The notes under the pieces were generated by a model. The model was not told the DNA's origin. It did not search any database and was given only the letters and a program-made list of their open reading frames with translations. From assembly GCF_041435215.1 (NCBI RefSeq), contig NZ_CP108394.1, positions 1,922,001 through 1,986,000 of the forward strand: 64,000 bases of DNA, written 5' to 3'. A program made the position numbers and the translations under genes. Shown here one piece after another: positions 1 through 7,636 of the stretch (its first letter is position 1; the number at the start of each line of letters is the position of its first letter). The DNA comes from Streptomyces sp. NBC_01314 (GTDB lineage: Bacteria > Actinomycetota > Actinomycetes > Streptomycetales > Streptomycetaceae).

Positions 1-348
1 CGCGGCGTCCAGGGCATCGCCGTCGAGGGCGGCCAGGAGCCGGGTGAAGGTGGCATGGGACGGGGCGCGGCGACGTCCGGGCAGGTGGCGGCGGATACCG
101 AGCAGCTCCAACACCGTGATGGTGGCGCGCTGTCCCCACTCGGTGATCTCGGTGATGGTCCGGGCGCCGGAGACGACTGCGCAGGCACAGATCAGCAGCA
201 GGCCGACCAGGGGATACCACCGTCCGCGACGTGAACGCGGGTCGGGTACGCGCTGGAGGTAGGCGCGCAGGCGGCCGGTGTCGTGCTGGTAGAGGGGACC
301 CAGTTTCGCCAGAACGGCAGGGACCGGGGAGGATGGAGCGGCAGGCAC
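1..348 (-). CDS. ISAs1-type transposase, N-terminal part (runs off left edge)
   Basis: Reading leftward from a GTG at 346-348 there is an open frame to the window edge (116 codons). It contains the pattern of ISAs1/H-repeat transposases: a short Pro/Ala-rich leader, a segment ending VPDPRSRRGRWYPL, a hydrophobic LLICACAVVSGA stretch, TITEITEWG, and an SHATFTRLL region before the edge. The catalytic DDE part lies outside the window, so I cannot tell whether the element is intact. An overlapping frame beginning near 392 reads the same DNA out of phase and is not the gene. The start is chosen because the conserved frame has no ATG; a different upstream start is possible. Confidence 0.7.
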   Translation of the reverse strand, partial: MPAAPSSPVPAVLAKLGPLYQHDTGRLRAYLQRVPDPRSRRGRWYPLVGLLLICACAVVSGARTITEITEWGQRATITVLELLGIRRHLPGRRRAPSHATFTRLLAALDGDALDAA

Positions 349-588
349 GGGACCTCGATGTGATCAGCTGGCGTAGACACCCTGATGATCACCGGTCTCG
401 TGCCTGTGCTGTTGCCACGTCAACTCCCGCTGGGCGCGGACGATCTACGCGATCCCGGAACTTGCAACCGCCCTGCACGACAGCCGGGTCGCGCCCGTCG
501 GCGTACCGGCCCAATCGGCGGGATTCGATTCCTCCGGTACGACCTGATTCCCTCGGTTCGTCGCCGCGGTGAGACCCATCACGGCGGT

Positions 589-626
589 GGGCGGTTGTGT
601 GCCTCGACCGGGGCACGCAACCGCCC
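589..626. other. strong hairpin, possible terminator or element end
   Basis: Arms 589-603 and 612-626 pair over 15 positions with one G/T wobble around an 8-nt loop. No T-run follows. It could be a terminator or part of an element end; the sequence does not decide. Confidence 0.4.
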
Positions 627-1001
627 TTCCCGTTCCGATCCCGACCGGCAGCGAGCAGGGACTCGGCGAGGCCCGGGGGCTGGTCGTCCCGTCGGCGAAG
701 CCACCGACCGAACCACGAACGCCCAGCGCCGAAGGCGCCGCCACCCCATGTCCATACGGGCGCGGAACAACGCGTCTGCGCGCAGGCTCTCAGGACGACG
801 CGAGAGCTGTCCGAGGCCGACGCGAAGGCCGAGCCGGTCATAATAGGTGCTCTTTCCGGCCGTCCGTCGTCACCGAGGCCCAATCGGAAACCCGCTGGCA
901 GGCCACGCTCTGCCCAGTGCCCGAGTGCGGACTTCCGGACTGTTCACGAGGCGGAGGCTGCCGGGCCGGACCTTTTGTCCCGAGGGCTCCCGTCCGACAG
1001 G

Positions 1002-1035
1002 ACGGCCCCGTCGACGGTGACGTCGACGGGGCCGT
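1002..1035 (-). terminator. terminator of the hydrolase/aminotransferase/RraA operon
   Basis: Perfect 14-bp inverted repeat, ACGGCCCCGTCGAC at 1002-1015 and its complement at 1022-1035, with a 6-nt loop. It lies about 80 nt past the stop codon of the last gene of the leftward operon. Confidence 0.65.
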
Positions 1036-1114
1036 TGCGGTTCGTGCGGGGTCGGTCCTGTGGCGGCTGGACGTCGCGGCCAGCACGGCCGACGTCGTCT
1101 CGGGGCCTGAGCCG

Positions 1115-1936
1115 TCAGGCGCCGGCGTCCGCGCGTGACACGAGGTCCGCGATACGGGCCCACATCCGCGGCGGGTTGGAGTACATCGGGAAATGGGCGC
1201 AGTGCTCGATCTCGGCGAGCTCGACGCCGCCTTCGGCTAGGGCGGGGAGGTAGGACAGCGTGCTGTTCTGCTCCCCGTACATGAACATCTTCGGCGCGGG
1301 GAGTCCGAGGAACCGGTCGAGCAGCTTGCCGTGGTCGGAGAGGTCGACCATGGACTCGAAGATGGCCCTGACCGCTGCGGCCCGGACCTTGTGGGGAAGG
1401 CTCGACGCGTACAGGGCGCCGCCGTAGAAGCGGGAGCCGCCGACGCGTTCGGCGAACCGGGCCAGGAACTCGTCGGGGTCGTCCTGGGAGTGAGTGACGA
1501 TCTGCCGGCTGAGGAAACAGTCCTCGGGTGCGACGTTGCCCTCGATGTTGGTGAAGCTCGCGACCCTGTCGGGGTCGCCGTCGGCGAGCATGAGTGCGGT
1601 CAGGCCGCCCATCGAGTGCCCGATGACATGGAACCGGTCGATCTGCCGGGCCCTCAGTACCTGTTCGGCGACGGAGACGAGGAAGGGGATGGAGACGGCG
1701 CCCAGGTTCGCGCAGCTGCTGGCGCCGCAGCCGGGCGCGTCGTAGGCCAGGACGGGCCGGTCGGCCAGCGCGGTCTGGTGGACGACATCCGCGTAGTCCT
1801 CCTTCGTCGAGCCGAAGCCGTGCAGGAAGACCAGGGGCGTGCCGGTCCCACCGCGGTGGAGGCCGGACACCTCGACGCGGGTCGCGCCGACGGTGAGGGG
1901 GAGCGTGAAGCGTTCGAGCTTCCTCACCGGGCTCAT
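1115..1936 (-). CDS. alpha/beta hydrolase
   Basis: 273-residue alpha/beta-hydrolase-fold protein without a signal peptide, so probably cytoplasmic. FLHGFG at residues 37-42 is the oxyanion-hole turn, GHSMG at 106-110 the nucleophile elbow (Ser108), and His248 in HFPMYSNP the likely catalytic base. The substrate cannot be read from the sequence; serine esterases, C-C hydrolases and haloperoxidase-like hydrolases all share this layout. Its start overlaps the stop of the aminotransferase gene by 4 nt, so it is translationally coupled as the last gene of the five-gene operon and probably acts on a product of the aldolase/aminotransferase steps. Confidence 0.85.
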   Translation of the reverse strand: MSPVRKLERFTLPLTVGATRVEVSGLHRGGTGTPLVFLHGFGSTKEDYADVVHQTALADRPVLAYDAPGCGASSCANLGAVSIPFLVSVAEQVLRARQIDRFHVIGHSMGGLTALMLADGDPDRVASFTNIEGNVAPEDCFLSRQIVTHSQDDPDEFLARFAERVGGSRFYGGALYASSLPHKVRAAAVRAIFESMVDLSDHGKLLDRFLGLPAPKMFMYGEQNSTLSYLPALAEGGVELAEIEHCAHFPMYSNPPRMWARIADLVSRADAGA

Positions 1937-3126
1937 CGGACCTCCTCCAACTGTTGCGCGGCCGTCTCATGCACCGTGGATCCGAAGGCGGTCCGCAGTC
2001 GCTCGATCGCGGTGATCAGCGTGTCGTCGTCGACGGCGAAGCACACTCGGATGCGTCCAGGCGCGTTGAACGCCTCGCCGGGTACGACCGCGAGATGGAC
2101 CGTGTCGAGGAGCCATGCGGCGAGGTCGGCGCTGCTGGTCCAGCCGCGGTCGCGGAGCAGTTCGCTGACGTCGGGGAAGGCGAACATGCCGCCGTCGGGC
2201 AGCGGGCAGTCGATGCCGTCGATCCCGTTCAGCGCCTCCACCAGCAGCGCGCGCCGGCGCCGGTAGTCGCGTGCGGCCTCGGCGGGGGTGCCGGTGTCGC
2301 CCAGCGCAGCGAGGGCGGCCCGCTGGTTGACCGTCGGGACATGGGTGATGGTGCGCGACACGTGCAGCCGCGCCGAGGCGACGATCTCCGGCGGCGCCGC
2401 GAGCCAGCCGACGCGCCAGCCGGTCATGGCGTGTTCCTTGGACACTCCGCTAACGACGACGGTACGTCCGCGCAGTTGAGGAGCCACTCGCAGGATCGAC
2501 CGGTAGGTCCCGGTGTAGTCGAACGCCCGGTAGATGTCGTCGCTGATGACCCAGATGCCGTGCTGCTGCGCCCAGTCGGCGATCTCCCGCAGCCGGGCCT
2601 CGGGGTGGACGGCGCCGGTGGGATTGCCCGGGCTGGAGAGAATCACCGCCCGTGTGCGCGGGGTACGGCAGTGGTCGAGTGTCTCGGCCGAGAGCCGGAA
2701 TGCCTCGTCGGTGGCGACCGGGACGGCGGCACCGCCGGCGGCGGTGACGACTTCGGCGTGCCCGGGCCAGCCGGGCGCGGCGACCAGAACCTCGTCACCG
2801 GCGTCGATCAGGGCCTGGGTGGCGAGGAAGAGGGCGTGCTTCGCGCCGAGGGCGATCTGTATGTCGTCCGCGCTCCAGGGGAGCCCGGTGTCACCGGCGA
2901 CGGTGGTGGCTACGAGCGCACGCAGGGCCGGGTCGCCCTGGGCCGTCCCGTAGTGGTGGGTGGCGGGGTCGCGGACCGCGGCCACGGCGGCCTCCACCAC
3001 CGCGGCGCTGCTGGCCGCCTGAGGCTCTCCGGCGGCAAGTGTGATGACGTCCGCGCCCCGGGCGCGCAGCGCTTCGGCCTGGGCGGCCACAGCGAAGATC
3101 GGGTTGTCCGTCATCGGTGTCGTCAC
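1933..3126 (-). CDS. PLP-dependent class I/II aminotransferase
   Basis: 397 residues, full length for the aspartate-aminotransferase fold type I family. Visible motifs are NPTG at 168-171, DDIY at 196-199, the PLP-lysine motif SGVSKEHAMTGWR with Lys230, and the carboxylate-binding Arg360 in GRIRV. It would convert an amino acid into a 2-oxo acid or the reverse. It lies between the RraA genes and the hydrolase and overlaps both neighbours by 4 nt, so it is co-translated with them. The pairing with HMG-aldolase-like proteins suggests that it makes the 2-oxo acid they cleave; this is inference. Confidence 0.9.
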   Translation of the reverse strand: MTTPMTDNPIFAVAAQAEALRARGADVITLAAGEPQAASSAAVVEAAVAAVRDPATHHYGTAQGDPALRALVATTVAGDTGLPWSADDIQIALGAKHALFLATQALIDAGDEVLVAAPGWPGHAEVVTAAGGAAVPVATDEAFRLSAETLDHCRTPRTRAVILSSPGNPTGAVHPEARLREIADWAQQHGIWVISDDIYRAFDYTGTYRSILRVAPQLRGRTVVVSGVSKEHAMTGWRVGWLAAPPEIVASARLHVSRTITHVPTVNQRAALAALGDTGTPAEAARDYRRRRALLVEALNGIDGIDCPLPDGGMFAFPDVSELLRDRGWTSSADLAAWLLDTVHLAVVPGEAFNAPGRIRVCFAVDDDTLITAIERLRTAFGSTVHETAAQQLEEVR

Positions 3127-3737
3127 CGCCCGGCAGCTTCGAAGTTGTTGTACAGGTCAAGGGTGCTGCGGCCCTCCCGCAACTGCTTCATCAGCTCATT
3201 CTCGTGGGCCACGCGCGCGTCGGCCCGGTCGAGGGTCCGCTCGGTGTCGGACGCCGGAAGCGCCACGACTCCGTCGACGTCGCCGACGACGAGGTCGCCG
3301 GTGTGGACCGTGACGCCACCGACCTTGACGGGTCGCCCGAGAACCCCACGGAAGTCCTTGCGGGTGCCGAGGATGGAGTTGTTGCGCGAGAAGACAGGGA
3401 AGCCGAGCGCCTCTGCCTCCGCCGCGTCGCGGACGCCGCCGTCGATGAGGAGGCCCGCGATCCCGCGCTGTTGGGCGGCCACCGTGAGGATCTCGCCCCA
3501 GTGGCCGAAGCGGGCGCCGCCGAGGTCGGCAACCAGGACCGACCCGGACGGGGCCTGCAGTACGGCGTGGTGCAGGGCGAGGTTGTCGCCGCCGGCGCCC
3601 TGCACGGTGAACGCCGGGCCGCACAGCCGGGCACCGGCCCACAGCGACCGGATCTCCGGGGACAGGGCCACGGAGAGTCCGGACGCCTCGGACAGAGTCG
3701 CGCTGGAGTGGCCGCGGGCGAGGTCGTGCGTGCTCAC
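3123..3737 (-). CDS. RraA / HMG-aldolase family protein 1
   Basis: 204 residues, the usual size for the RraA/MenG-like superfamily, which includes 4-hydroxy-4-methyl-2-oxoglutarate and 4-carboxy-4-hydroxy-2-oxoadipate aldolases. The catalytic segment LLIDGGVRDA is present, with Asp99, Arg103 and Asp104 matching the conserved D-G-x-x-R-D that binds metal and substrate in the aldolases. This favours an aldolase/decarboxylase over the RNase E inhibitor role known from E. coli RraA. It is third in the leftward operon, overlapping both neighbours by 4 nt, and is one of three consecutive paralogues. Confidence 0.85.
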   Translation of the reverse strand: MSTHDLARGHSSATLSEASGLSVALSPEIRSLWAGARLCGPAFTVQGAGGDNLALHHAVLQAPSGSVLVADLGGARFGHWGEILTVAAQQRGIAGLLIDGGVRDAAEAEALGFPVFSRNNSILGTRKDFRGVLGRPVKVGGVTVHTGDLVVGDVDGVVALPASDTERTLDRADARVAHENELMKQLREGRSTLDLYNNFEAAGR

Positions 3738-4414
3738 GAGAGGTCCTTCCGGGTCTGGTCGTTCGGGGTCTGGAGCGAGTGGTAGCCGTGCCGCGCACGC
3801 GCCTCGGCGAGCGAGGCACCACCGCGGACGGCCTCGACGATGGCGTCCTCAACGCGGTCGATACGGCGGGCGATGTCCGCGACCTCGTCCCAGCGGGCGG
3901 CCGGGACGGCCACGGCGCCGTCATCGTCGGCCACGAGGATGTCGCCGGGATGGATGAGGACACCGTCGACGGTGACGGCCGTCTGCACCGCGGCCCCCCG
4001 GACGCGGTCCTTGCCGGTGCGCATGAACCGGGAGACCGACCAGATCGGGTAGCCGGCGTCGGTCGCGATGGCGACGTCTCGGCAGGTGCCGTGGATGACG
4101 GTGCCCGCGATGCCGCGCGCGTGGGCGATCTGGCTCATGATGCCGCCCCACACCGTGCAGTCGGTGCGTCCGGCGTTGTCGATCAGGATCACCGCGCCCG
4201 CGGGGACGTCGTCGAGGAAGTCTCCCACCGTGCCGCCGGCCTCGTCGACCGGTTCGTAGGTCACGGTGAAGACCGGCCCGACCGTCCGCTGGCCCTGGCG
4301 CAGCGCGCCGATGCCGTGGAGGGATCCGGGGAGCCCGAGGGAGTCGAGGGCGTCGGAGACCGACGCGGTGGACAGGTCGGTGGCGAGGTTCGAGGTGGCG
4401 GTGGGGTCACTCAT
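3734..4414 (-). CDS. RraA / HMG-aldolase family protein 2
   Basis: 226 residues. It has the family fold signature with the helix motif SDALDSLGLPG (20-30) and the catalytic stretch VIHGTCRDV. The Arg-Asp pair (Arg112, Asp113) is kept, but the first acid of the usual D-G-x-x-R-D is His108. This copy may therefore differ in activity or act as the partner subunit of a mixed oligomer. It sits between the two other RraA-like genes and overlaps each by 4 nt. It is clearly diverged from both, so this is not a recent duplication. Confidence 0.82.
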   Translation of the reverse strand: MSDPTATSNLATDLSTASVSDALDSLGLPGSLHGIGALRQGQRTVGPVFTVTYEPVDEAGGTVGDFLDDVPAGAVILIDNAGRTDCTVWGGIMSQIAHARGIAGTVIHGTCRDVAIATDAGYPIWSVSRFMRTGKDRVRGAAVQTAVTVDGVLIHPGDILVADDDGAVAVPAARWDEVADIARRIDRVEDAIVEAVRGGASLAEARARHGYHSLQTPNDQTRKDLS

Positions 4415-5076
4415 CGGACCGACTCCTTGTCTCCGGCGAGGCGGGCGTCGTGCATAGCCCGGGAGAGGGGCACGCCCGCGCGCACCTCGTCCGCGATGGC
4501 GCGTTCCCGGGCGACGATCCCGGTGGCGATCTCGGCCACTTCCTCGGCCCGGTCCCGCGGGACGACGACGAGACCGCTCTCGTCGGCGAGGACGACGTCG
4601 CCCTGCTCGACCGTGAGCCCGGCGACGGTGACCGGCTGGCCTAGGGAGCGCTGCTGCAGCCTGCCCCGCGCCGTGGCGGGTATCGACCCCCGCGAGAAAA
4701 CGGGGAAGTCCAGTTCACGGGCCTCCGCCACGTCGCGGCACACACCGTCGGCGACGACGCCGCGCACACCACGAAGGGACGCGCCCAGGCTCAGGATGCC
4801 GCCCCAGCAGGACACGTCGGAGCGGCCCTGGTTGTCGACGACGATCACGCTCTGGTCGTCCGAGTTCTCGATGGCCGTGGTGGCGATGTGGGCTCCGGCC
4901 GGGCCTTCGGCGCGCGGTTCGAGGCCCACGGTGACGGCGAATCCCACCACTGCCGTGGGTCCCCACACCGGACGGACGCCACCGACTCCGGAGGGAAGCC
5001 CAAGCTGGTCGAGCGCGTCGCTGACCGCGGCGGAGTCGAGCGCCGCGAAGCGGTCCAGGAGAGATGAGTTGCTCAT
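4411..5076 (-). CDS. RraA / HMG-aldolase family protein 3, first gene of the operon
   Basis: 221 residues from the ATG at 5076, which has a GTGGAAG ribosome-binding sequence just upstream; a GTG at 5100 in the same frame is an alternative. VVADGVCRDV carries Asp110, Arg114 and Asp115, the complete aldolase signature. SDALDQLGLPSG (19-30) closely parallels the second RraA copy. As the promoter-proximal gene, divergent from a LysR regulator, it is probably induced by a pathway ligand. The role is presumed metal-dependent retro-aldol cleavage or decarboxylation of a 2-oxo acid; the substrate is unknown. Confidence 0.82.
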   Translation of the reverse strand: MSNSSLLDRFAALDSAAVSDALDQLGLPSGVGGVRPVWGPTAVVGFAVTVGLEPRAEGPAGAHIATTAIENSDDQSVIVVDNQGRSDVSCWGGILSLGASLRGVRGVVADGVCRDVAEARELDFPVFSRGSIPATARGRLQQRSLGQPVTVAGLTVEQGDVVLADESGLVVVPRDRAEEVAEIATGIVARERAIADEVRAGVPLSRAMHDARLAGDKESVR

Positions 5077-5100
5077 GTCTTCCACTTCAACAGCCACCAC

Positions 5101-5136
5101 TGATATTGTGAAGGTCTGATTTCATCTCTCAGTAAG
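5101..5136. promoter_or_regulatory. divergent promoter region with possible LysR operator
   Basis: The 74-nt gap between the RraA operon and the LysR gene is AT-richer than its surroundings. It contains TGAA-N8-TTCA (5109-5124), a short dyad. LysR-type regulators commonly bind such divergent gaps. The half-sites are short, so this is suggestive only. Confidence 0.35.
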
Positions 5137-5150
5137 AGGCAAAGCGAATC

Positions 5151-6056
5151 GTGGTCGAGATCCGGCAGGCCCGCTATTTCGTCGCGGTCGCCGAGGAACT
5201 CCACTTCGGCCGCGCGGCGCAGCGGCTGCAGATGTCCCAGCCTCCGCTGTCCCAGGCGATCAAGCAGCTCGAACAGCAGCTCGGCTGCGAACTGCTGCAC
5301 CGCACTCAGCGGTCGGTCGCCCTCAGTGCCGCCGGGGCCGTTTTCCTGGACCACTGCCGCGCACTGGTCCGACAGGCCGAGGAGGCGGAGATCGCCGCCC
5401 GTCAGGCCGCCACCGGACAGGGCGGGCGACTGACCCTGGGTGCGGTCACCTCGGCGTTCTCCTGGCCGTTGCCCCTTGTGTTGAAGCGGTTCCACGAGGC
5501 GCTGCCGGACGTCGAGATCCGCACCCGGGAGATCGACACCCACGAGGCAGGTCCGGGCCTCCTCGACCGGTCGCTCGACTGGGCGATCGTCCGCCAGACC
5601 GCCCCGGTGCGCGGCACCACGGCGACCTCGCTCTACGCCGACCGGTTCGTCGCCGCCCTGCCGGCCGGCCACCAGGCCGCCGACACCACTGACTCCCTCG
5701 ATCTGGCCGACCTCGGCGCCGACACCTGGGTCTGGCTGCACCGGCACATCTCGCCCGACTACCACGACGCCATGGCCACCATGTGCCGGGCCGCCGGTTT
5801 CAGCCCTGTCCCCGCCCACTGGGCACGGTCGGTGACCTCACAGATCGCCATGGTCGAGTGCGGCCTCGGCGTCACCGTCGTACCCGCCGCGGCCTCCGCG
5901 TCCCACCCCGCCGTACACTTCAGACCCCTCCGCCACACGACGACGACCATCGAACTCACCGCCATGACCCGCTCCACCCCCGGCGCCCTGGCCGAACACC
6001 TCACCGCCATCGCGACCCGGCTGACCACAGCTCAGGCACCGCCATCGCACGACTGA
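5151..6056 (+). CDS. LysR-family transcriptional regulator
   Basis: 301 residues, normal length for the family. The N-terminal winged helix-turn-helix is clear: FGRAAQRLQMSQPPLSQAIKQLE lies within about residues 20-42, followed by the linker helix and a co-inducer-binding domain. The GTG start at 5151 follows an AAGAGG ribosome-binding sequence. It is transcribed away from the RraA/aminotransferase/hydrolase operon with 74 nt between the start codons, the classic arrangement for a LysR activator of the adjacent operon that also controls itself. The 3' end is followed by an IS256 insertion. Confidence 0.92.
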   Translation: MVEIRQARYFVAVAEELHFGRAAQRLQMSQPPLSQAIKQLEQQLGCELLHRTQRSVALSAAGAVFLDHCRALVRQAEEAEIAARQAATGQGGRLTLGAVTSAFSWPLPLVLKRFHEALPDVEIRTREIDTHEAGPGLLDRSLDWAIVRQTAPVRGTTATSLYADRFVAALPAGHQAADTTDSLDLADLGADTWVWLHRHISPDYHDAMATMCRAAGFSPVPAHWARSVTSQIAMVECGLGVTVVPAAASASHPAVHFRPLRHTTTTIELTAMTRSTPGALAEHLTAIATRLTTAQAPPSHD

Positions 6057-6183
6057 TTCCGGATGGCGCCCACCCCGGCCCTGGCAGGCGTTCACACGCC
6101 GGCCCACCAGCGACCCCACCGGCACTGAACCTGAAGGTGCGACGGACGTCCACTGCGAAGGGATGGGGTCTATCAGGAATTCA

Positions 6184-6191
6184 TGACACTC
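6184..6191. repeat. 8-bp target-site duplication, left copy
   Basis: TGACACTC directly precedes the left end of the IS256 element. The identical octamer follows the right end at 7571-7578. Confidence 0.8.
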
Positions 6192-7570
6192 GGGAGTGTC
6201 TAATCAACGGCGGATCTGCTGATCAAGGAGATGCGTCTGATGACGGAGACCGTCGTGGAGAATGAGCAGGCCGAGCAGGTGGTTCAGGCACCGACGAGTG
6301 CGGTGTCGGACGAGCAGCTCGTTGCGATGCTCGTTGACCGTGCCTGAAACGAGGGGCTGCAACTGACCGGCGAGGGGGGCTGTTGCAACAGCTCACGAAG
6401 CGAGTGCTCGAGTCCGCTCTGGAGGGCGAGATCACCGACCACGTCGGCTACGAGAAGCACGATCCGGCCGGGAAGAACAACGGCAACAGCCGCAACGGGA
6501 CCCGGGCGAAGACCGTGCTGACCGATGTCGGCCCGGTGGAGGTGAGGGTGCCGCGCGATACCGCCGGCAGCTTCGAGCCGCAGATCGTCAAGAAGCGCCA
6601 ACGGCGTCTGACCGGCGTCGACGAGATGGTGCTCTCCTTGTCCGCGAAGGGCCTCACTCACGGAGAGATCTCCGCTCATCTCGCCGAGGTCTACGGAGCG
6701 GAGGTGTCCAAACAGACCATCTCCACCATCACCGATAAGGTCATGGACGGCATGGCCGAATGGCAGAACCGGCCCCTCGACCGCGTCTACCCCGTCCTGT
6801 TCGTGGACGCCATCAACGTGAAGATCAGGGAAGGAAAGGTCGCGAACCGTCCGATCTACGTGGTGATGGCGGTGACCGTGGACGGCACCCGCGACATCCT
6901 CGGCATCTGGGCCGGCGACGGCGGCGAGGGCGCGAAGTACTGGCTGCACGTGTTCACGGAGCTGAAGAACCGCGGCCTGGACGACGTGCTCATGCTCGTC
7001 TGCGACGGGCTCAAGGGCCTTCCCGATGCGGTGGAGGCCGTCTGGCCCCGCACGATTGTCCAGACGTGCGTGGTTCACCTGCTGCGCAATTCGTTCCGTT
7101 ACGCCGCCCGTCAGGACTGGGACAAGGTCGCAGGGGCGCTCAAGCCCGTCTACACCGCACCCAGCGAGGATGCGGCGACGGAGCGGTTCCTGGAGTTCCA
7201 GGAGTCCTGGGGAGGGAAGTATCCGGCGATCGTGAAGCTGTGGTCGGACGCCTGGGCCGAGTTCGTGCCCTTCCTCTCCTTCGACGTCGAGATACGCAAG
7301 GTCATCTGCAGCACGAACGCGATCGAGAGCGTTAACGCCCGCATCCGCAGGGCTGTCCGCGCCCGCGGGCACTTCCCCAACGAGGCCGCCGCTTTGAAGT
7401 GCATCTACATGGCGCTGATGAGCCTGGACCCGACCGGCAAGGGCCGCAAGCGGTGGACCATGCGCTGGAAGGCGCCCCTGAACGCCTTCCAGATCGCCTT
7501 CGAAGGCCGCCTCACCCCGAGCAACAACTGACCTTCAACAATCAAGATCAGCCGTTAAGTTGACACACCC
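6192..7570 (+). mobile_element. IS256-family insertion sequence with defined ends
   Basis: 1379-bp element. The left end (6192-6216) and the complement of the right end (7546-7570) match at 20 of 25 positions, both starting GGG and sharing GTGTC and AACGGC blocks. It is flanked by an 8-bp direct repeat TGACACTC, the duplication size expected of IS256 transposition. It carries one transposase gene, which is damaged at its 5' end. It sits between the convergent LysR and GH43 genes and splits the first arm of a hairpin (7574-7599). Confidence 0.85.
6240..7531 (+). pseudogene. IS256-family transposase, disrupted near the N-terminus
   Basis: Translation from the ATG at 6240 (after GGAG) gives a normal-looking IS256 N-terminus, but codon 36 is TGA within DRA*NEG. 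A single-base loss near 6376-6382 then shifts the frame, where GGLLQQL would be expected. From 6383 the remaining 382 residues are open and include the catalytic acids: Asp142 in LFVDAINV, Asp208 in LVCDGLKG and Glu315 in STNAIESVN. A truncated protein could start at the TTG at 6383 but would lack about the first 47 residues, part of the DNA-binding region. The element is probably immobile unless helped in trans. Confidence 0.85.
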
Positions 7571-7578
7571 TGACACTC
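7571..7578. repeat. 8-bp target-site duplication, right copy
   Basis: TGACACTC, identical to 6184-6191, directly follows the right inverted repeat of the IS256 element. Confidence 0.8.
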
Positions 7579-7599
7579 CCTCCCACCGTGACGGGAGTG
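7574..7599. terminator. hairpin at the IS insertion point, likely former bidirectional terminator
   Basis: CACTCCC (7574-7580) pairs with GGGAGTG (7593-7599). It lies just past the stop of the leftward GH43 gene and, before the insertion, would also have lain past the LysR stop. The target duplication overlaps its first arm, so the arm was restored on the GH43 side. Confidence 0.45.
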
Positions 7600-7636
7600 C
7601 GTCGACCGCACCGTGGTGCCGCGAGCGGTGAGCTTG

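Larger units (their letters stand above)
349..1114. other. gene-free stretch between transposase fragment and hydrolase operon
   Basis: No open frame here resembles a protein family or keeps the codon bias of its neighbours. It holds two hairpins, listed separately (589-626 and 1002-1035), and otherwise nothing I recognise. Confidence 0.6.

Noticed and set aside
3123..3737. RNase E inhibitor function for the RraA-like proteins
   Set aside because: The D-G-x-x-R-D aldolase signature and metabolic operon context favour aldolase-type enzymes; E. coli-style RNase E control is not indicated.
1954..3957. 667-codon open frame on the plus strand
   Set aside because: Antisense to the aminotransferase and RraA genes; its length comes from the G/C third-position bias of the real genes, and it has no domain features.
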